The notes under the pieces were generated by a model, which did not search any database, was not told the DNA's origin, and worked only from the letters and a program-made list of their open reading frames with translations. A DNA stretch of 7,769 nt from an uncultured Caulobacteraceae bacterium (GTDB taxonomy: Bacteria > Pseudomonadota > Alphaproteobacteria > Caulobacterales > TH1-2). Of this stretch, positions 1 through 6,133 are shown piece after piece. Position numbers and translations under genes: made by a program. The stretch is from assembly GCA_937967425.1 (NCBI GenBank), contig CALBST010000123.1:1-7769 (forward strand). The letters are read 5' to 3'. The stretch's first letter is position 1. Every line of letters begins with the position of its first letter.

Positions 1-296
1 GCATCTCGATCGCCGCAGACCGTTTGGCCGAAGGCCGCGACGGCCAATACACCAAAACCGAATGGCTCCGCTGCGTGTCGTTCGACGCCGATCTGAACGC
101 CGAGATGCTGACCCAGCTCGACAAGGGCGACAGCGTCACCTTCGAGGGCCGCATCGTTCCGACCGTCTGGCTCAAAGGCGAACAGAAGATCTACGACAAC
201 ACATTCGAGATCACCCGCTACCAGCGTTTGTCGCGGCCCAAAGCGAAGTCTGAGTCCAAGGCTAAGGCCGACCAGACCGCCGACGCGCCAGCTTAA
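1..296 (+). CDS. SSB-like single-stranded DNA-binding protein, 5'-truncated by window edge
   Basis: The open frame enters from the left edge (phase: first full codon at 3) and gives 97 visible residues before a TAA at 294-296. The pattern ISIAADR, then KTEWLRCVSFD, then LDKGDSVTFEGRI, then EITRYQRL matches the second half of the SSB OB-fold: the beta-strand with an aromatic after KT, the KGD turn, and the VxxEGR strand. A Lys/Ala/Asp-rich tail follows. A TTG at 24 is in frame, but the SSB-like residues run through it, so the true start lies outside the window. Island-borne SSB-like proteins coat single-stranded DNA during transfer or replication. The gene lies just before ardC, and both fit a role in establishing incoming DNA. 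The tail lacks the acidic DDIPF-type tip of housekeeping SSB, which favours an accessory paralogue. Confidence 0.8.
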   Translation, partial: ISIAADRLAEGRDGQYTKTEWLRCVSFDADLNAEMLTQLDKGDSVTFEGRIVPTVWLKGEQKIYDNTFEITRYQRLSRPKAKSESKAKADQTADAPA

Positions 297-315
297 GCAC
301 CTCCTCACCTCGTTC

Positions 316-346
316 GGAGCCGCCTTCGGGCGGCTCCTCTCTTTCA
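316..346 (+). terminator. Rho-independent terminator after the SSB-like gene
   Basis: A perfect 9-bp stem (GGAGCCGCC at 316-324, GGCGGCTCC at 329-337) closes a TTCG tetraloop at 325-328. A pyrimidine-rich TCTCTTTC run follows at 338-345. It begins 20 bases after the SSB-like stop codon and should separate that transcript, at least partly, from ardC. Confidence 0.85.
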
Positions 347-349
347 ATC

Positions 350-377
350 GCGCACACGCGCGAACGCGCGTGTGCGC
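350..377 (+). repeat. Perfect 13-bp GC inverted repeat in the ardC leader
   Basis: The arms at 350-362 (GCGCACACGCGCG) and 365-377 (CGCGCGTGTGCGC) are exact reverse complements separated by AA. The repeat ends 7 bases before the AGGA ribosome-binding site of ardC and has no T-run, so it is not an obvious terminator. It could be an operator for a dimeric regulator or an mRNA hairpin that restrains ardC translation. A GTG at 370 lies inside the right arm and would make a poor start codon. Confidence 0.7.
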
Positions 378-396
378 CTGGTTCAGGAACACACCG

Positions 397-1341
397 ATGA
401 AATCCGCGCTTTCAAAACCCGAAACTGCACTGAGACGCTCGGCTTACGACGCGCTGGCGCACGTCACCGCCGAAATCTCCGGCATGCTTGAACGCGGCGT
501 GATGCCGTGGCGCGCGCCATGGGACCACGCAAAGGCCCTTGCGCTGACGCCTGGCCTGCCGCTCCGATCAACCGGCGAACCCTATCGCGGCGCCAACGTG
601 ATGCTGCTCTGGGCCGCGCAGATTGCGCGCGGCTACTCCAAACGCACCTGGCTCACCTTTCGCCAAGCTCTTGAATTAGGTGGGCACGTGCGCAAGGGCG
701 AAAAAGCGTGTCCGGTCATCTACTACGGTCAGGCAAAACCGAAACAGAAGGACGCGGGCAAGACCGCCGCCGAAGATGCCGGCGAGACCGCGCGTGTCTA
801 CCGCTTCTTGAAGCTCTTCTACGTGTTCAACGTCGATCAGATCGACGCGCTGCCCGATGGCTTCGGGAGGGAAGTAACGCTCTTAGCAGCCGAGCCCGGC
901 GCCATCGAGCAGTGGACTTCGCGCGCGGGCGTTGGCGTGCGCATCGGTGGATCGATGGCGTGCTACGCACCCGTCACCGACTTGGTGCACATGCCAGCGC
1001 ATGAAGCCTTTCTCTCTGAGCAGCATTGGGCCGCGACTTTGCTGCACGAGAGCGTGCACTTCACAGGCCATAAGAGCCGACTCGATCGGCTCGGTGACTA
1101 CGCCACGGATCGGAAGGCGCGGGCGCGGGAAGAACTCAGCGCCGAATTTGGTGCAGCCATTCTCGGCGCGATGGCGGGTTTGGCGCCTTTCCATCTCGAG
1201 GACCACGCCAGCTACATCGCCAATTGGCTGGAGCTGTTGCGCGACGAGCCTCGGGCGTTCCTGGCCGCGGGCGCCAAAGCGCAAGCCGCAGTGGATTGGC
1301 TCTTGCAGGAAGCCGGGCCCCTGCCAGTCGGTTCCGATTGA
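397..1341 (+). CDS. ardC: ArdC-family antirestriction / zinc metallopeptidase-like protein
   Basis: This 314-residue protein has the two-part ArdC architecture. The N-terminal domain (about 15-145) has the family pattern MPWRAPW (36-42), GEPYRGANVMLLW (60-72), the W-x-TF segment (85-88) and GGHVRKGEK (95-103), and is of the ssDNA-binding type. The C-terminal domain is metallopeptidase-like, with the zinc motif HESVH (217-221) and a downstream AREELSAEFGAA (about 243-254) that supplies a likely third ligand. ArdC proteins of conjugative plasmids protect incoming DNA from restriction early after transfer. The ATG at 397 is chosen because AGGA (385-388) sits 8 bases upstream and family similarity begins just after it. 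A GTG at 370 would add nine unlikely residues and lies in a palindrome. The HExxH motif is intact and the gene is full length. A degenerate second ArdC tail lies about 870 bases downstream. Confidence 0.85.
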   Translation: MKSALSKPETALRRSAYDALAHVTAEISGMLERGVMPWRAPWDHAKALALTPGLPLRSTGEPYRGANVMLLWAAQIARGYSKRTWLTFRQALELGGHVRKGEKACPVIYYGQAKPKQKDAGKTAAEDAGETARVYRFLKLFYVFNVDQIDALPDGFGREVTLLAAEPGAIEQWTSRAGVGVRIGGSMACYAPVTDLVHMPAHEAFLSEQHWAATLLHESVHFTGHKSRLDRLGDYATDRKARAREELSAEFGAAILGAMAGLAPFHLEDHASYIANWLELLRDEPRAFLAAGAKAQAAVDWLLQEAGPLPVGSD

Positions 1342-1376
1342 CCTCACCACCTCATCGCAACGGCGCTGGCGTCAGC

Positions 1377-2026
1377 TCATCGAGAGGGCGCTGGCGTCGG
1401 TTCCGGCGTTATTTGTGGCGGCAGATCGACGCCAGCGTGCTCCCGCACAATGGAATAGATCTTCCTGTATTGCTCCGACGCGGTGTCCGGGCAAAGTTCA
1501 GCAATGAGCGACCACCAGCTGACCGGTATGGCCCCGCTCTGGACCATTCGATGAATCGCCGCCTGATGCGAGCGTTCGCTGACTCCGCCTCGACAAACGC
1601 AACGTCGCGCCGGCGGTTTCGTGCGGTCGTCACAGATTGCAGGAGGCTTGTCTCGGTCCACAGACCGCACATGATGAGCTTCTTGATTCCCGTCCGCTCG
1701 CCCGTCTCTTCGACAGCGCGACGGAAACGCTCGCTTCCAAACGCATCGAACGTAGTTCGCTCGATCACGTCGTCCTCGTCGATGACTACGTCCGGATAGA
1801 TGAAGCGCGTGAGCTTCTCGAACAGCGGATCGGCGAGAGCGGCTTCCCTCGGCTGAATGCTCGAGATGACGACCGGCATCCCCAGCGCGCGCGCCACTTT
1901 CGCGAGACCAAGGACATTGTTCTCAAGCTTCAGCGGTTCAATCGAATGGACCGGAAATAGCGAGGGCGTGTGATCGAGAAAAACGACCGTACATTGATCC
2001 GCTTCAAACCGTGTGAGTGCTGACAT
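1377..2026 (-). pseudogene. Isochorismatase-family (YcaC-like) cysteine hydrolase, frameshifted
   Basis: From the ATG at 2026 (weak AAGG about 9 bases upstream) the frame reads MSALTRFEADQCTVVFLDH and shows the isochorismatase-fold landmarks: the Asp in VVFLDH, NNVLGLAKVARALGMPVV, IERTTFDAF, and KLIMCGLWTE. After DVAFVEA (about 1586-1605) the similarity jumps to another frame, which resumes with GGVSERSHQ and HRMVQSGAIPVSWWSLIAEL, a typical C-terminus of this family, and stops at 1377. The expected Asp-(Ala/Cys/Ser) before GGVS is missing, so a small out-of-frame deletion near 1581-1590 is likely. The usual nucleophile position in WTE-x-C-L is Ser (WTETSL; codon AGC, one base from TGC). Members hydrolyse amides or related bonds through a Cys nucleophile. 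Both defects suggest a dead gene, although a sequencing error could explain the frameshift alone. It is convergent with ardC, 35 bases away. Confidence 0.75.
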
Positions 2027-2209
2027 GCAAATTGCCTTAGTCGCCTTGAGGACCCGACGGCCATTGGTTTCACCGATAGGATGTGGACCTTCAGGCCACT
2101 CCCGCAAGCCCCGCATCGCAGGAATTTCCGGACTGCGGACGGGCGCTTTTTGTTTCAGAAAGGGCTGGACTTCAGGACATGTCACCGAGATTAGCGAGCG
2201 GCTTCGTCC
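2027..2209. other. Gene-free spacer between hydrolase pseudogene and ArdC remnant
   Basis: I see no gene, tRNA or strong hairpin here. The hydrolase frame stays open upstream of its ATG (to 2185), but those residues resemble nothing in the family and the composition does not look coding. It should hold the former promoter of the hydrolase, but no convincing -35/-10 pair could be picked out by eye. Confidence 0.4.
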
Positions 2210-2311
2210 GCCATCTTCACCGCGGCGTCAAAGGCGCAAGCGATCGCCGACTGGACGCATGCCCAGCAAGGCGACGGGATCAATGAGCCTGCGGGGGCGG
2301 CGAGCGCTTGA
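2210..2311 (+). pseudogene. Remnant of a second ArdC-like C-terminus
   Basis: Frame 2210-2308 encodes AIFTAASKAQAIADW and then a tail that stops at 2309. The first part aligns without gaps to residues 287-302 of the ArdC protein at 397-1341 (AFLAAGAKAQAAVDWL), with 8 of 16 positions identical and the KAQA core and DW pair shared. RAIF-x-AA-x-x-AQ-x-A-x-D is also how many family members end. Nothing ArdC-like can be read upstream; an in-frame TAG at 2192 precedes it, and no HExxH segment is visible. The homology probably ends near 2275, before the overlap with the MFS stop codon at 2280. I infer a decayed or truncated second copy. The short length keeps confidence moderate. Confidence 0.55.
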
Positions 2312-3485
2312 CGCTCGTTAGCATCAAGGCCGCCGCTGCTGCGAACACGACGCCGCCTAGGAACGTCGCCTGCGGACCGGCGAGGTCCCACAACACGCCG
2401 GCGGCGACGCTTGCGGCAAGGAGCGCGACACCGGTCGCCAGATTGAAGAATCCAAACGCCGAGCCCCTGAGTTCGGCCGGTGCGTTATCGGCGACAAGCT
2501 TGGCTAAGAGGCCTTGCGTCAGCGCCATGTGCGCGCCCCAGAGCGCGATGCCGACGAAGACGCCGATAAGCCCTGGGCCGAACGCCAACGCCAGATCGGC
2601 GGCGACCAGCGCGGCGATGCCCCAGAGGAAGAGCGTAGGCGCTGGCAGCCGATCGGAAAGATCGCCGGCGGGGTAGGCGCCGATCGAATAGACGACGTTC
2701 ATCACCACCAAAACCAGCGGCGCCCACATCAACGGCAAGCCCTGGTCCGCCGCGCGGAGGATCAGGAAGGCTTCGCTGAACCGCGCCAAGGTGAAGACAA
2801 CGCCCAGCGCGACGACGCGCCAGAATGCCAGCGGCAAGCGCTTCAGATCGGCAATGCGGACGGGCGGACGCGCATTCTCGGGACCAGCCGCGCGATCTTC
2901 AACCCCAACGACAACAAGAACCACGGCGAGCGTGGCGGGGATGAGCGCCGCCCAGAACACAGCGCGCATGTTGCCGGCGAAGAGCGCCATGAGGGCGATC
3001 GCGATCAGCGGGCCGGCGAAGGCGCCGGCGGTGTCGAGCGCTTGGCGAAGTCCGTAGGCGCGGCCGCGTATCTCTGGTGGCGTCACGTCAGCCACCAGCG
3101 CATCGCGCGGTGCGCCACGCAGACCCTTGCCGATGCGATCGGCGAAACGCGCGCCAAAGACCAGGAGCGGCGTGGCGGCGATGGCGAAGAATGGCTTGGA
3201 GAGAGCGCCCAGGCCATAGCCCAAGAGGATGAGCGGCTTCCGCCGCCCCATCCGGTCGGAGAGATAGCCTGAGAACACTTTTGAGATCGCCGCGGTGGAT
3301 TCCGCTACGCCATCGATAATGCCGACCAGCAACACGCTCGCGCCCAAAGTCGTCGTCAGGAAGAGCGGCAACAGCGCGTGGATCATCTCCGACGAGATGT
3401 CCATGAAACAGCTGACGAAACCGAGCGCCCACACCGTGTTAGGGATCGGCGTGCGGCGGCGCTGTCTGGAAGAAGCGTCGGACAT
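2280..3485 (-). CDS. MFS transporter (12-TM type), substrate unknown
   Basis: This 401-residue, strongly hydrophobic protein has the length and rhythm of a 12-helix major facilitator. Motif A is clear between helices 2 and 3 (GYLSDRMGRRK, about 73-83). The following RFADRIGKGLRGAPRDALVAD (about 113-133) and PPEIRGRAYGLRQALDTAG mark a widespread, mostly uncharacterised MFS subfamily. A weaker motif-A echo (GDLSDRLPAP) opens the second half. The protein should act in the inner membrane, probably as a proton-coupled exporter, but the substrate cannot be read from the sequence. The ATG at 3485 is preceded by AAGTGAG at a usable distance; a GTG at 3491 is an alternative that adds two residues. It lies downstream of crcB on the same strand (76-base gap), so co-transcription is likely and a role in the same stress response is possible. 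The C-terminus is KRSPPPQAH. Confidence 0.85.
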   Translation of the reverse strand: MSDASSRQRRRTPIPNTVWALGFVSCFMDISSEMIHALLPLFLTTTLGASVLLVGIIDGVAESTAAISKVFSGYLSDRMGRRKPLILLGYGLGALSKPFFAIAATPLLVFGARFADRIGKGLRGAPRDALVADVTPPEIRGRAYGLRQALDTAGAFAGPLIAIALMALFAGNMRAVFWAALIPATLAVVLVVVGVEDRAAGPENARPPVRIADLKRLPLAFWRVVALGVVFTLARFSEAFLILRAADQGLPLMWAPLVLVVMNVVYSIGAYPAGDLSDRLPAPTLFLWGIAALVAADLALAFGPGLIGVFVGIALWGAHMALTQGLLAKLVADNAPAELRGSAFGFFNLATGVALLAASVAAGVLWDLAGPQATFLGGVVFAAAAALMLTSVKRSPPPQAH

Positions 3486-3491
3486 GCTCAC

Positions 3492-3560
3492 TCACTTAGG
3501 GGCGCGCAGGCGACTGGTCCGCCTTGCGTCGTCTTTGAGCCAACGGAAGCGTTTGGCCAT
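3492..3560 (-). CDS. Possible 22-residue coupled ORF between crcB and the MFS gene
   Basis: An ATG one base after the crcB stop (TAAG-ATG on the minus strand) opens a frame encoding MAKRFRWLKDDARRTSRLR plus APK. It stops with TGA immediately before the GTG/ATG start region of the MFS gene. The product would be very basic. No Shine-Dalgarno sequence is visible, so expression would depend on translational reinitiation after crcB. It may be a coupling peptide or chance. I recognise no family. Confidence 0.25.
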   Translation of the reverse strand: MAKRFRWLKDDARRTSRLRAPK

Positions 3561-3561
3561 C

Positions 3562-3957
3562 TTAGACGAGCACCATGCGCATGATCGCCAAGCCTGCAAA
3601 CAAACTGGCGATCGACACAATCACGGAGGCGCTGACATAGAGACCAGCCGTCAACATCTCGCCCCGTTGCCACAACACCGCCGTGTCGAGCGCGAACGCC
3701 GAGAACGTTGTGAAGCCGCCGAGGATTCCCGTCGTCAAGAAGAGCTTCGTTGACTGATCCATCCCGACCTCGCGGTAAGCAAACCAGCCCGCGACTAGGC
3801 CCATGAAGAGACACCCGACAATGTTGACGAACAGCGTACCCGCTGGAAAGCTCGGGCCGATCAAGGCGAACGAAGCGCGGCTCACGCCGTAGCGCAAGGC
3901 GCTGCCGATGCCGCCGCCGATGAACACCCAAACGTAAAGCCAGAAACTCTGTAGCAT
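3562..3957 (-). CDS. crcB: CrcB/Fluc fluoride ion channel
   Basis: This 131-residue, four-helix membrane protein has the Fluc signatures: GGGIGSALRY (14-23), GTLFVNIVG (40-48, with the conserved pore Asn45), and TGILGGFTTFSAF (76-88) with the two phenylalanines F82 and F85 typical of the fluoride pore. Fluc proteins form antiparallel dual-topology dimers in the inner membrane and let fluoride leave the cytoplasm down its gradient. The ATG at 3957 is preferred because GAGG lies 5 bases upstream; a GTG at 3963 would sit almost on top of that site. A single gene of this length fits a homodimer. It is the first gene of a leftward pair with the MFS transporter. I could not find a convincing fluoride riboswitch upstream. 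Confidence 0.92.
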   Translation of the reverse strand: MLQSFWLYVWVFIGGGIGSALRYGVSRASFALIGPSFPAGTLFVNIVGCLFMGLVAGWFAYREVGMDQSTKLFLTTGILGGFTTFSAFALDTAVLWQRGEMLTAGLYVSASVIVSIASLFAGLAIMRMVLV

Positions 3958-4112
3958 CGTCACCTCATCCGCGACTGTCGAATCAACGCTTCCAAATGCG
4001 CGATTATGCGATCACGAGCCATCACGGTCATGAGCTTTCCACCCAGCCGGCCTTGTGGCGCGCTTTTCAGCTAGAGTTGCAAATCGCGCACGTGCTCGTG
4101 TTGGAGTCTCGC

Positions 4113-4224
4113 ATTGGTTAGGGCGCCTCGCCGACTTCGTCGGCGACCGGGCTGTCGTGAACCGAGCCCTATGGGTCTCGGCCCTTTGGGCTTCCGTCCC
4201 TGGCGCAATATCGGCCGAACCAAT
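4113..4224 (+). repeat. Nested inverted repeats and tandem CCCTWTGGG repeat
   Basis: An outer 7-bp pair (ATTGGTT 4113-4119, AACCAAT 4218-4224) encloses a perfect 8-bp hairpin (TCGCCGAC 4128-4135, loop TTC, GTCGGCGA 4139-4146). It also encloses a 19-base imperfect hairpin at 4162-4180 (CCGAGCCC against GGG-T-CTCGG) and two tandem copies of GCCCTWTGGG-N-(C/T)T-C-CG at 4166-4180 and 4181-4196. This could be an oriT with protein-binding repeats or a folded RNA; the sequence does not decide between them. Confidence 0.45.
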
Positions 4225-4364
4225 CTGCTTCGCGAAGTGAGTTTTCTTGATTCTGCGTGATCGATTGTGTGTGTGAGTGAAAGGTCGAAGGAAGGTGGGG
4301 TGGAAGGCAAGATAAAGAGAACCCCACTCTCTTCGCCAATCGCTTGCAAACACTGGCGCAAATG

Positions 4365-4412
4365 CGAGGTGCGCGCGATGATCACGAGGTGCGCACGAGG
4401 TGCGCGCACCTC
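4365..4412 (+). repeat. Three iteron-like CGAGGTGCGC copies with terminal palindrome
   Basis: The 10-mer CGAGGTGCGC occurs exactly at 4365-4374, 4385-4394 and 4396-4405, with start-to-start spacing of 20 and 11 bases (about two turns and one turn of the helix). The third copy runs into its own mirror, making the perfect 16-bp palindrome GAGGTGCGCGCACCTC at 4397-4412. The block ends 21 bases before the preferred relaxase start. Helical phasing suggests cooperative protein binding: the relaxase or an accessory factor at oriT, or a repressor of the relaxase gene. Confidence 0.6.
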
Positions 4413-4433
4413 ACCTTGCAGAATGCAGCGTCG

Positions 4434-5639
4434 ATGCAAACCGAAAGCATCAATCGACTCTTCCGCGCAGGAAAACTGCGGCGCGACATGTTCGGCGCTG
4501 AAGCGTTTCGGCCGGGTAAATCACTTGGCGTCACGCGCGCGTTGAATGCCGACATAATCGAAGGCAAGCGAGACGGCCGCGCCAAATCCTCGGGCGGCGC
4601 CACGCGCGCAGGCTACGGCAAGAAGCTCGCGAGCTTGATCGGATCATCGCGCAAGGTTGCCCGAAGCACCTCGTCGCGGGGTGCGCACGGTGCCTTCGAT
4701 CCACGCCAACGCGCCATCGTGAAGATCCATTATTTCAGTCACGCCGGCGGCGGTGGCGCCGCCTTACGTGCGCATGCGCGCTATGTGGCTCGTGATGCAA
4801 CTACGCGCACGAGCGAGATTAGCGACCACGGAGAAGATGAATCGTCCCCTGACCACGCTGAGGCGAAGGCACGGGCGCACAGCAAGTATCTCGGACGCGC
4901 AGAAGGTTCTGTTTTCTATGACGCCACCGTTACCGGCGTAAACGGTGGCGAACGTGCCGCTGCCTGGGCGCGGAGCGATCGCCGACATTTTCGCCTGATC
5001 CTGTCGCCCGAGAATGGGACGAAACTTGGCGACCTTAAGAGTTACACACGAGAGGTCATGCGGCGCGCCGAGATGGCCCTAGGCACAAAGCTCGAATGGG
5101 TCGCCGTCGATCACTGGGACTCGGACAACCCGCACACGCACATCATCCTCCGAGGCGTCCGCAGCGACGGCCGTGATCTCATCATCCCACGGGAGTTCGT
5201 ACAGCACGGCTTCAGGTCAGCAGCGCGCGACGTCGCCACCGAGCGCTTGGGCAACCGCACCCGCGAAGACGATCGGCTGGCACTTCACCGCGAGGTGCGG
5301 GCGCATCGGCCAACACGGCTCGATCATTGGATCGCCGATCAGCTCGACAAAGATGGCAAGGTGCGCATCGCGGACCTGCGCTCACCCCACGGCGATCCGG
5401 CGGCAACCGACGCTTTGAAGGGCCGTGCGCTTGAACTGCGCCGCCTGGGCCTAGCGACCGAGGTGAAGCGTAACGTGCTTCAATTCGCACCGAACTGGCG
5501 CGACGGCCTCAAGGCGCTGGAGCTTCATCTCGACATTCGCAAAGCGCTGATGCAGTCGCGCGCGATCGATGCTGCTCGCGGCCAACAAGCTGGCAAATCG
5601 ATCTCCACGATGCTTCGCGGACCGAGTCCGGACCGCTAG
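4434..5639 (+). CDS. MobP/VirD2-like relaxase (DUF3363-type), short form
   Basis: The protein has 401 residues from the ATG at 4434. A basic N-terminus (about 1-95) precedes the relaxase core. VKIHYFSHAGGGGAALRAHARYVARD (about 96-121) matches the motif with the likely nicking tyrosine (Y117 in HARYVARD). HFRLILSPENG (185-195) follows, then VAVDHWDSDNPHTHIILRG (223-241), the metal-binding three-histidine motif (H227, H234, H236). Similarity to DUF3363-type relaxases continues through LDIRKALMQSRAID (366-379). Such enzymes nick one strand at oriT, stay bound to the 5' end and lead it into the recipient. Family members I know of this type are usually nearer 550-650 residues, so this one is short at the C-terminus. 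It may be truncated or a natural short form. The start is uncertain: in-frame TTG at 4344 and ATG at 4488 are alternatives, none has a good ribosome-binding site, and the iterons argue against 4344. Confidence 0.8.
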   Translation: MQTESINRLFRAGKLRRDMFGAEAFRPGKSLGVTRALNADIIEGKRDGRAKSSGGATRAGYGKKLASLIGSSRKVARSTSSRGAHGAFDPRQRAIVKIHYFSHAGGGGAALRAHARYVARDATTRTSEISDHGEDESSPDHAEAKARAHSKYLGRAEGSVFYDATVTGVNGGERAAAWARSDRRHFRLILSPENGTKLGDLKSYTREVMRRAEMALGTKLEWVAVDHWDSDNPHTHIILRGVRSDGRDLIIPREFVQHGFRSAARDVATERLGNRTREDDRLALHREVRAHRPTRLDHWIADQLDKDGKVRIADLRSPHGDPAATDALKGRALELRRLGLATEVKRNVLQFAPNWRDGLKALELHLDIRKALMQSRAIDAARGQQAGKSISTMLRGPSPDR

Positions 5640-5657
5640 CACTCGTCAAGGCGGTCC
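5630..5657 (+). terminator. Hairpin across the relaxase stop codon
   Basis: GGACCGC (5630-5636) pairs perfectly with GCGGTCC (5651-5657) across a 14-base loop that starts with the TAG stop codon. No U-run follows, so it is a weak or Rho-assisted terminator at best, or an mRNA-stabilising stem. Confidence 0.3.
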
Positions 5658-5815
5658 TCCACAGCCGCGCGGGCGCTGCGTGCGTGGGAAGATCGCAACA
5701 CCATGGCCTGCAAGTCGTAGCTTCGCCAATCGGGCGAGCACACCATTTCCCGCCGTTTCCGGCCCCGTTCCTCTCGTTCCGCCGCCGACATGCTTCCATT
5801 GTCATGGAGGCACGC

Positions 5816-6133
5816 TTGTCCATCTCCGCGCACTTTGCTCCGCCCGTCGTTGACGTGAACGGCACCAGTAATGACGCCGCCGCGCCGTCGGCCACGCTCG
5901 GGACGTTTACACCCGACGACTATCGCCATCATCTCGACGGCAGCGGGATGACTAAAGCTGAACAGGACGAACTCTTGAGCGCCCTGTGGAAAATCATGTG
6001 CGGGTTTGTCGACCTCGGCTGGAATGTCGATGCCGTCAGTCTCGTGCTTGGACCGGCCTCGCCTTCTGCGAATGATGCCACTAGAATCGATGATAACGAG
6101 CGCTCCGTGCCTTCAAACCTCGGAGCGCGCTAG
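5816..6133 (+). CDS. Small acidic hypothetical protein upstream of the serine recombinase
   Basis: I prefer the TTG at 5816 as start, giving 105 residues, because a perfect GGAGG (5806-5810) lies 5 bases upstream. The in-frame ATG at 5804 has no ribosome-binding site and its G is the first base of that GGAGG. The N-terminal 40 residues look disordered (Pro/Ala/Ser/Asp-rich). The core, about 44-77 (DDYRHHLDGSGM, then KAEQDELLSALWKIM, then FVDLGWNVDAV), is a compact helical segment. I recall similar short proteins (DYRP-like, then LLxTLWxIMxxFVDLGFGVD) next to serine recombinases in alphaproteobacterial islands, but no function is known to me. The gene ends 24 bases before the recombinase, so co-expression is likely and an accessory role (directionality or regulation) is a guess. 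Confidence 0.65.
   Translation: MSISAHFAPPVVDVNGTSNDAAAPSATLGTFTPDDYRHHLDGSGMTKAEQDELLSALWKIMCGFVDLGWNVDAVSLVLGPASPSANDATRIDDNERSVPSNLGAR
6100..6128 (+). repeat. 8-bp inverted repeat at the end of the small ORF
   Basis: GCGCTCCG (6100-6107) and CGGAGCGC (6121-6128) are perfect reverse complements around a 13-base loop. They overlap the last codons of the small gene and end 30 bases before the recombinase start. This may be an intercistronic hairpin or a protein-binding site. Confidence 0.4.

Larger units (their letters stand above)
3958..4433. other. 476-bp divergent intergenic region, candidate oriT/control region
   Basis: The region separates crcB (leftward) from the relaxase gene (rightward). 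Several overlapping frames are open here on both strands, but their products are Arg/Ala-rich or low-complexity and resemble no family I know. The DNA holds many inverted repeats: 4128-4146, 4162-4180, a 7-bp outer pair at 4113-4119/4218-4224, the palindrome CTTCGCGAAG at 4228-4237, and GTGGGGT/ACCCCAC at 4295-4301/4321-4327. It also holds a tandem repeat at 4166-4196 and the iterons at 4365-4412. It must contain promoters for both flanking genes, but none stands out. Position next to a relaxase is typical of oriT. Confidence 0.5.

Noticed and set aside
883..1507. Long frames on both strands overlapping ardC
   Set aside because: They are shadows of ardC; the ArdC frame carries the family motifs and a ribosome-binding site.
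3958..4100. Fluoride riboswitch (crcB motif) upstream of crcB
   Set aside because: The minus strand has GTGATGG followed by CGCATAA, faintly like the motif, but the P1 stem and the pseudoknot partner cannot be formed. A covariance-model search would settle it.
4365..4412. CRISPR-like array
   Set aside because: The repeats are 10 bases long with gaps of 10 bases and 1 base, far shorter than CRISPR repeats and spacers, and no cas genes are present.
4012..4439. Genes on either strand in the crcB-relaxase intergenic region
   Set aside because: The open frames (4012-4353 and 4071-4439 on minus, 4055-4240 on plus) have Arg/Ala-rich or patternless products, no ribosome-binding sites and no family resemblance. 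Long open frames are expected in GC-rich DNA.
5640..5815. Extended N-terminus for the small ORF (start at 5684 or 5804) or a hidden gene in this gap
   Set aside because: Residues from the 5684 start are Pro/His/Arg-rich and read like noncoding DNA. GGAGG places the start at 5816. Nothing else is recognisable in these 176 bases.
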